Under the pieces are notes generated by a model that saw nothing but the letters and a program-made list of their open reading frames with translations, had not been told where the DNA came from and made no database searches. Source: Piromyces finnis (taxonomy: Eukaryota > Neocallimastigomycota > Neocallimastigomycetes > Neocallimastigales > Neocallimastigaceae). From it: DNA of 64,000 nt. Positions 57,619 to 64,000 of the stretch are shown piece after piece. The translations under genes and the position numbers were made by a program. The stretch covers positions 124,001 to 188,000 of the forward strand of contig MCFH01000022.1 in assembly GCA_002104945.1 (NCBI GenBank). The letters run 5' to 3'. Within the stretch, counting starts at the first letter, position 1; every line of letters starts with the position of its first letter.

Positions 57619-58643
57619 TGTAAAAGTTTTACTAAACTTATAATTTAATATTAGAATATTAAATTAAATAAAAGATTAAAGATAACTAGGTTAGAAAAAA
57701 TGTTTTATTAAAATAATCTTAATTGTTTTATAAATGAATAATTAAATTATGTATTATGGTTAAAATAATTTCTTTTTATTTTATTTAAAGAATATATATA
57801 ATAATAAGATTATTTAATAGCAATACTTATTAAGTATTAATAAGGTAATAATCTTTACAAAGATTTAATTCATAAAACTATTCTAAACTATTTATACTAT
57901 TAGTAATTTTACATTTAATAATAAAATAACTTTTTAATACATGATTATATTCATAATATATTTTATAATACTAAAACTAAACTTAAGACTTATTACTAAT
58001 TATTAAAAATAACTATTATTTATATATTTATAATATTGATTATTTCTTAATTATAATATAATTCATTGAATATAATATTAATAATTATAATCTTTTAATT
58101 CAAAGATTATAAGTTATGTTATTGAAATAATTATTATAAAATAAAGTTAATTAATTCCGGAAAATAATTTTAATTTAATTAAAACAATAATTTATATCCT
58201 TTTGGGTGAATGATTTATGTTCAATACATCAGGGGTGATCATTCTCTGAATAAACAATTAATCATTACTAACAAAATATCTTTAAATTGGAATATCTCGT
58301 GAACCAGCAGAGATATTGACCTGATTTTAAGATATGTTGTTTATCTCGAGCGTGGCTTTCTAACGAACCCACAATCTCCCAACCATTATTCAAAAATCGT
58401 CATTCCTTAAGGAGATACGCGTGTTTTTCTTTATTTAATTTTGATGATAAGGGTTAAAGTTATTTGTTATAAAAATATTAAGGGTTAAGGTCATATCTTA
58501 AACTTTTATAAATTTTTTAAATATTTCTTAATATAATTTTATAATTTATTTGAAAATAAAATATTATTGATTTTGAAATTTTATAAGTAATTTCACAATT
58601 TCAAGTGATCTTGAAATTGCAGATTCCACTAGTATTCGTGACA
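57619..58643 (-). repeat. G-family solo LTR, target duplication TCTAT
   Basis: TCTAT at 57614-57618 and 58644-58648. TGTAAAAGTTTTAC...TATTCGTGACA on the plus strand. It interrupts the C-element leader. Confidence 0.9.
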
Positions 58644-59356
58644 TCTATACTACAGTTCAGGTTTGTATACACTAAATTAAACTAACACAGTGTAACGAAT
58701 TGTTACGGTTCGAGGAATTTAATTTTATTTATAAAATATTAATAAATTTATTAATACTCAAAAATAATATTAAAATGAAATAAGAAAAATTGTTTTATTA
58801 ATAAAATTGTTTTATTAAGATATTAATATAAAATTATAAAATAGAATAAAAATAAAAATAAAAATAAAAATAAAAATAAAAATAAAAATAAAAATATCTG
58901 TATCTTCTCTAATTCTTATAATATACACCTTTTTATACTTTTTGTAAAAAATTAAGTAGTGTTAATTAAAAGAATTAGTCTTTAATTATTTACATTAATT
59001 TTAGTATTTATGTAAAGAAATGTGTTCTTAACAATAAAAAATTTATAACAATTTACTAAAATAACTTAGTAAATATAAAACACTTTTATCTTACTGTTAA
59101 TTATTAATATTTAAAATTATTATTAAAAACACACAAATTTTAACTTAATAGGTTAGTGTTTAACAATAATTTATTAATTAATAAAAACTCAATTTTTTTT
59201 TAAATTTAGAAAAATCCACTCGTATTTATATAAAAATTTTTAAAATTAATCTAAAAGATTTTTTACAACTTAAATTTCTTAACCAATCAAAGAATTTCGA
59301 GTTGATAAAAAATCAAAATAAAAAAATTAAAATAAAAATAAAAAAAAAGTAATTTA
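58644..59356. other. AT-rich DNA with AAAAAT microsatellite
   Basis: (AAAAAT)n at about 58849-58896. 59140-59356 is an inverted match of 62960-63190 (shared TATAAATACGAGTG region). Confidence 0.6.
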
Positions 59357-59431
59357 GAAGTCTCGAACTCAAGACATTCGGACCAAAGTCTTAGTTACTA
59401 ACCACTAAGACAATTTCTTTATTTCTATGAT
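59357..59431 (-). other. tRNA-like sequence, degenerate
   Basis: Reverse strand reads TTAGTGGTTAGTAACTAAG (box A-like) and TTGAGTTCGAGACTT (box B-like), followed by T8. No full cloverleaf can be drawn. A second copy is at 62884-62958. Confidence 0.45.
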
Positions 59432-59873
59432 TCGCTGCAATTTAAATTACTTTTAAATGAATAATAAAATTACATTACTATTATAATAAATATTTATACA
59501 TATTATTAAATTGATTAACATACATTAAAAGTTTACTTTAAATATATTTAACTAAAGAATTTTACTACATTACAGAAATATTATTCATAATTTTAATTAA
59601 TAAAAATTCATTAACTTGATAAATTAAACTAAAAGTTCAATAAACTATAATTTTCAATATATTATTATTACTAAATTAATTTTTAAGTTTAATAAAATAA
59701 AATTTAAGTTCAATAAAAATAATTATTAATAATTTTAAATATAATTTAAGTGTATACATTAATTTACAAATAAGAATATTGTAAAGTTTTCATACATTTA
59801 GGAACAATAATGGATTAGGTCATAATCATTAATTATGACAAGAATAACATTATTCGTTGGTTCCTTAACAGAA
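59432..59873. other. AT-rich DNA, no gene seen
   Basis: No coding frame or RNA gene recognised. Confidence 0.5.
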
Positions 59874-60516
59874 TGTAAGAAATAATAATTATTTGATACA
59901 TAATTAATATTTCTTAGTTAAAATCATTAATTATTAATCATTAATTAATGTTATTAATATTAGTTTATTTAAATAATTATTCTCATTTAAATTTATTTTA
60001 ATTATTTATTTTCACTTAATTTTAATATCTTAAATTACATTTAGCCATTTAATTATATTATTCATTAATATTTTATTTAATATTTTTATTAATTATATTT
60101 ATGCATTTAATTAATTAATTTAATTAATTACTTATATTTAACTTTATATTTTTATCAAATATATTTAATTATTTATTTAATTAATTACTTTAAAATAATT
60201 ATTCATTGTTTAGGAATCGATATTTTAAGGTTTTTTCCAATTTCTAAAATAATTGGTTTTACTTAAAATATACGATGATCAATATGTATAGAATGTTGAT
60301 CGAACTTTGTTTAGGTTTTTCTTCTAATCTTTTCCTAAACAAAAAATTATTTTGTTAAGATTAGATAAAATTTTAATTTAAACTTTAAATTTATTAAATA
60401 ATATAAATAAGACTCTTGATTCTCTTCTAAGGAATCAAGAGTTATTATTATAAGAAACAAATTATAATAATAAAAGTGTTTTTAATTTTATTTTACTTAA
60501 CTTAGTTATTGTAACG
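59874..60516 (+). repeat. X-family solo LTR, copy E (3' end uncertain)
   Basis: Starts TGTAAGAAATAATAATT. Four-helix motif 60216-60343: P3 ATCG 60216-60219 and 60220-60229 with 60262-60271 and CGAT 60273-60276, P4 60237-60242/60251-60256, P2 60277-60284/60294-60301, P1 60306-60315/60334-60343. TATAAATAAG and hairpin CTCTTGATTC/GAATCAAGAG near 60400-60442. Confidence 0.82.
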
Positions 60517-61115
60517 AATCTGATAAGTGTTTAATATTATCTTAATTTATAATTAAATAATTATAAAAGTGATAATATTCTTATCAATTTATATAAAAAA
60601 AAAGATTTAAAATAAATTTTTATTATAAAGTTATTTGAAATATTTTAATTCGACATAACGATTATTAACAAAATATAAAAGTTATGTTTTAAAAACACAA
60701 TTTTAAAATATATTTTTGAATCAACTCTTTATTTAATACATTTATTAAAAGTATTGATTGATTTTTAAATTAGGAAATAATTACATGTATTTATAATTTT
60801 CTTTCTGTTTTAACTTTTTAAAATAAAATATTAATATGTTTTAAAATAATAATGAATAATAAATAAAAGAAACAATTTATTTTAAAGTAATTAATTTAAT
60901 TAATATAACACTATTTTACTATTTAAAATGTTATTTATACTATGTTTATTTTATAACAAAAATATAATTTAAACTGAGTTTTAATAAATAATTTTTATAC
61001 TTTTAATTAAACATTTAAATATTATTATTATTTATTATTTATTTTTAAGTTGTTTTGAGGGTTAGTTTATATCAAGATTATAATTTCATATTTATTAATT
61101 CCAATTTATATCAAA
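60517..61115. other. AT-rich repeat-derived DNA
   Basis: No gene seen. Confidence 0.45.
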
Positions 61116-61120
61116 TCATA

Positions 61121-62874
61121 TGTCAAAAAGCGATTTTTTATTAAAGAAAAGTGTGGTAAGCACACTAGTTATATTAATTAATAAATATAATACGCTTTCC
61201 TATTGAAGGCGTAAAGCTAATAATATTTATATAAAGAAAATTAAATAATATTTTTATTTTAGCAATAACTTAATATCAGCATATATTAAGTTATTAAAAA
61301 TATTAAAATTTTTAAAGTTTTAGGTTTTATAGGAGTTTATAAATTTTATTAACTTTAAGTTAAAAAATTACTAACGCTAAAGCTTCGTAATTTTTGTCAA
61401 TTTTTGTTCTTTTTATACATGAACAATTTTAATTATTACATTTTTTAATTTTAATTAATTATTGTCTAATTATAAAATATTTAATTTTTATAAATTAATA
61501 ATTAATATAATTATTGTAAATAGTTAATAAATTTAAAATAAAATTTTTAATAATAAAATTTTAATAATTTTAAAAATTTAATAATTTCAAATATTAGAAG
61601 TTTTATACTTTGAAATTTTTTAATAAAAATTTAAAAAATAAATTTTTTCAAATTTTCAAATTTTCAAATTTTAAAAAAATTTTTAATTTTTGTTGAGTTT
61701 TTGGGTTTGGTTATGCGGCCAGGTCAGAATGTTATTAATTATATAGTAAAAATGTTTTTTAAGAAATTAAATTTAATTATAAAATAACACCTTAAACTCC
61801 CAAATGAAAAATGAAAAATTTATATTTACTTTAAAATAACTTTTTATAAATTTTTTATTTATTTAATAATAATAATATAAATGATATTATAAGTAACTAT
61901 ATAATTAAGATTATAACTATAATCTTTACAAAGAATTAAAATCGAATTCAATTCATTCTCTTTTATATTCTTTGTTCAGATTATTAAATTGATATTAATA
62001 AGAATAAAGTATTACATGTAATATATTAATAATATAATTAAATAAGTAATAAGATTGTTTGTTTGTTTGTTTGTTTGTCATGACATAAAATAAAATAAAC
62101 ATATGATTAATCATTTAAACAGTTGATCCTAATTAGTAATTATAAAAACTATTCAATTAATAATTTATCATTATTAATTGATATTACCATAACATATTTG
62201 TTATAATTAAATAATTATTATTTTCAAAATTATTTCTAATAAAACTTGCCGTTAACCTATTTTATAATAATTAAGATTATTTAATTTATAGGTGTTAACT
62301 GTTACACCTAAATGGGTCTAGTTCCATTTTTAGTAACAATCGTTATCATTAATTAAATTAATATAACTAAAATTCCTATTGATATATTTTTAATTTCATC
62401 AAGTCATAAGAAATATTTATGATCCATACTTGATATCATATTGATTTTAATTTACCTAATAAAATCTTTAAATGATCATAACTTCCTTAAATGATCAGTT
62501 AGAAGGACCGCGATTGTACCAAATTGTAGCTTTCTTCCTAAGCTTTCCAATAAACCTAGTTTCATCACCGTAGCACTTACAGCCGTAGCGATCGTTTTTG
62601 GCGAGTTACACCTTATTTCGTACTTGCTTATTTTTGGTTAAGGGTTATAGTGTATTGATATTAAATTTTTGAAATCATAACCCTTTCACTGAATCAAAAT
62701 TTAAAAGGTGACTTTTAAAAGTGTTTTAAAATAATTATTGAAATTATTTAATTATAATTATTATGTTTAATTAATTATAGATATTATCTGAATTTGTTTT
62801 AAATCCAGTTAATATCTTCACAATTTTTTCCATGTGTCCAAATTTTTTAAATTTTTATATATGTTATTGTGACA
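61121..62874 (-). repeat. Z-family solo LTR split by I, target duplication TCATA
   Basis: TCATA at 61116-61120 and 62875-62879. TGTCAAAAAGCG...TTATTGTGACA; Z sequence is 61121-61690 plus 62828-62874. Confidence 0.87.
61691..62822 (-). repeat. I-family solo LTR inside Z, target duplication ATTTT
   Basis: ATTTT at 61686-61690 and 62823-62827. TGTTGAGTTTTTGG...ATATCTTCACA. The empty site is seen at 45225-45260. Confidence 0.88.
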
Positions 62875-62883
62875 TCATAGAAA

Positions 62884-62958
62884 TTAGTAACCTGTCTTAG
62901 TGGTTAGTAACTAAGACCTTGGTTTGAACTACTCGAGTTCGAAACCTCATTAATATCT
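62884..62958 (+). other. tRNA-like sequence, degenerate, second copy
   Basis: GTCTTAGTGGTTAGTAAC, then CGAGTTCGAAACCTC, then a T7 run. Same element as 59357-59431 in opposite orientation; the preceding TCATAGAAAT is shared, showing that Z inserted just before it. Confidence 0.45.
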
Positions 62959-64000
62959 TTTTTTAATTATTAAAATATTTTATAACGAAATTTTACCAAA
63001 GAAGATAATTTCTGATTGGCTTAAAAAATTAAGTTGTAAAATTTTTATAAATTTACTTTTAAAAATTTTTATATAAATACGAGTGAAATTTCTCAAAAAA
63101 TTATTTTTAATTCGAGTTTTTATTAACAAAAAAATTTTATAATAAAAATAAAATTATTAAACACTAACCTGTTATAATTTTGTTAAGTGTTCAATAATAA
63201 AATTTTTATTTGCTTTTATTATTTTCCTTTTTATATATTTGTGTTTTTATTTATTGAACATTAGTTCTTTACAATAAAAACTCCTAAAATATATAATAAC
63301 ACCTTAGTGTTTAAAAAAGGAAGAATTTTTAATTTATTAAAAAATTAAGTAAGTCAGTGAAGCTTATTTTAACAATAAGGGTACTGAAAACAAAAGTAAA
63401 ACCCACAGTTATTATAAGGGGAGCGCCAGGACGCTTAATTTAATAATAAAGAAAAAATTCATTTTCTAATAAAACGTTTTCTACTTTTAATAAATAAAAT
63501 TAAATTTTATTTATTATTTTTTGAAAAATATAATAAAATAACAAAGAAGTTAGGATTCAATAACTCCCTTAGCGTGGATAGTTGGACACCTATACGTAAT
63601 ACTTTGTTGTTTAGATATTATTAATAATCGGGGAATTAAACCTATTTTTTTCTTTCCGCTTAATTAAGTAAGTGACAATAAAGAAACTAATACCGTTAAT
63701 TCCTTTTATTGAAAATTTTCATTTCCAATATTAACAATTGATAATATCTACGTTATCAACAAAGAGCTACAAGGGACCTAGTATTGAATACTAATAAAAT
63801 TAAATATTTGATGGTCCAATACTATTTAATTTGACTCTTTGTCTATATTTAAAATATTTTAATCAATAAATAATAATAAAGATTTAATTTTTTTTTTTCC
63901 TTCTTAATTTCTTCAAACATAACTTTATCTTATTTACATAATTTTTATTTTCAAACAATTATATTTTTTAATTCTAATGGAAGGACAAATATTTGATAAC
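62959..64000. other. Repeat-derived and low-copy DNA at right edge
   Basis: 62990-63190 matches 59140-59356 reversed. 63400-63860 is less AT-rich with no frame recognised; it holds stem TTGATAA/TTATCAA (63738-63744/63753-63759) and a nested stem-loop (63759-63842). Confidence 0.45.

Overview
The window is 64 kb of extremely AT-rich eukaryotic DNA with no recognisable host protein-coding gene. Apart from three tRNA genes, nearly everything is Ty3/gypsy-type LTR retrotransposon (Metaviridae) sequence: four gag-pol elements, two pol fragments, and more than 25 solo or broken LTRs nested in or stacked on one another. Long A/T homopolymers, AT microsatellites, Asn-rich Gag proteins and chromodomain gypsy elements suggest a lower eukaryote. 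An early-diverging fungus (anaerobic gut fungus, chytrid-like or microsporidian) is my best guess. A dictyostelid is the main alternative because of its AT content and tRNA-directed elements. I cannot place it further.

Layout. 1-5619: element 1, minus strand, cut by the left edge. 5620-12589: solo LTRs lying end to end. 12590-20285: element 2, minus strand, complete, inserted inside an F-family LTR. 20352-20502: tRNA-Gly(TCC) and tRNA-Thr(TGT). 20503-21660: low-copy DNA and a trinucleotide repeat. 21661-21732: tRNA-Ala(TGC). 21748-29583: element 3, plus strand, complete. 29588-46127: stacked and nested LTRs, including a segment (36004-45185) inverted between two copies of the same LTR. 46128-51828: an X-family LTR split by element 4 (46444-51512, intact, near-identical LTRs). 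51835-57155: LTR stack ending in a palindromic rearranged element that carries a broken pol. 57156-64000: more LTRs, tRNA-like sequences and microsatellites.

Two classes of element can be separated. (a) Elements 1, 2 and 4 have LTRs of the TGT...ACA type. Each carries directly after the 5' LTR an 11-nt primer site complementary to a segment of its own LTR that starts 36-38 bp downstream of a TATA box, the arrangement of Tf1-type self-priming. They and related solo LTRs (X, Y, Z, I, N, G) are scattered by nested insertion, many with perfect 5-bp target duplications. (b) Element 3 and families C, D, F and H mostly have TGAT...ATCA-type ends. Element 3 and one C-family fragment have a tRNA-complementary primer site (tRNA-Ala type). 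Element 3 and an F LTR each lie exactly 15 bp upstream of a tRNA gene, as Ty3 does in yeast.

Expression signals are unusually readable. Elements 2 and 3 separate gag and pol by textbook -1 frameshift signals (slippery heptamer, 6-8 nt spacer, stem-loop). Elements 1 and 4 are single gag-pol ORFs. The most unusual structure is a four-helix motif in X-family LTRs that is preserved by compensatory changes in five diverged copies.
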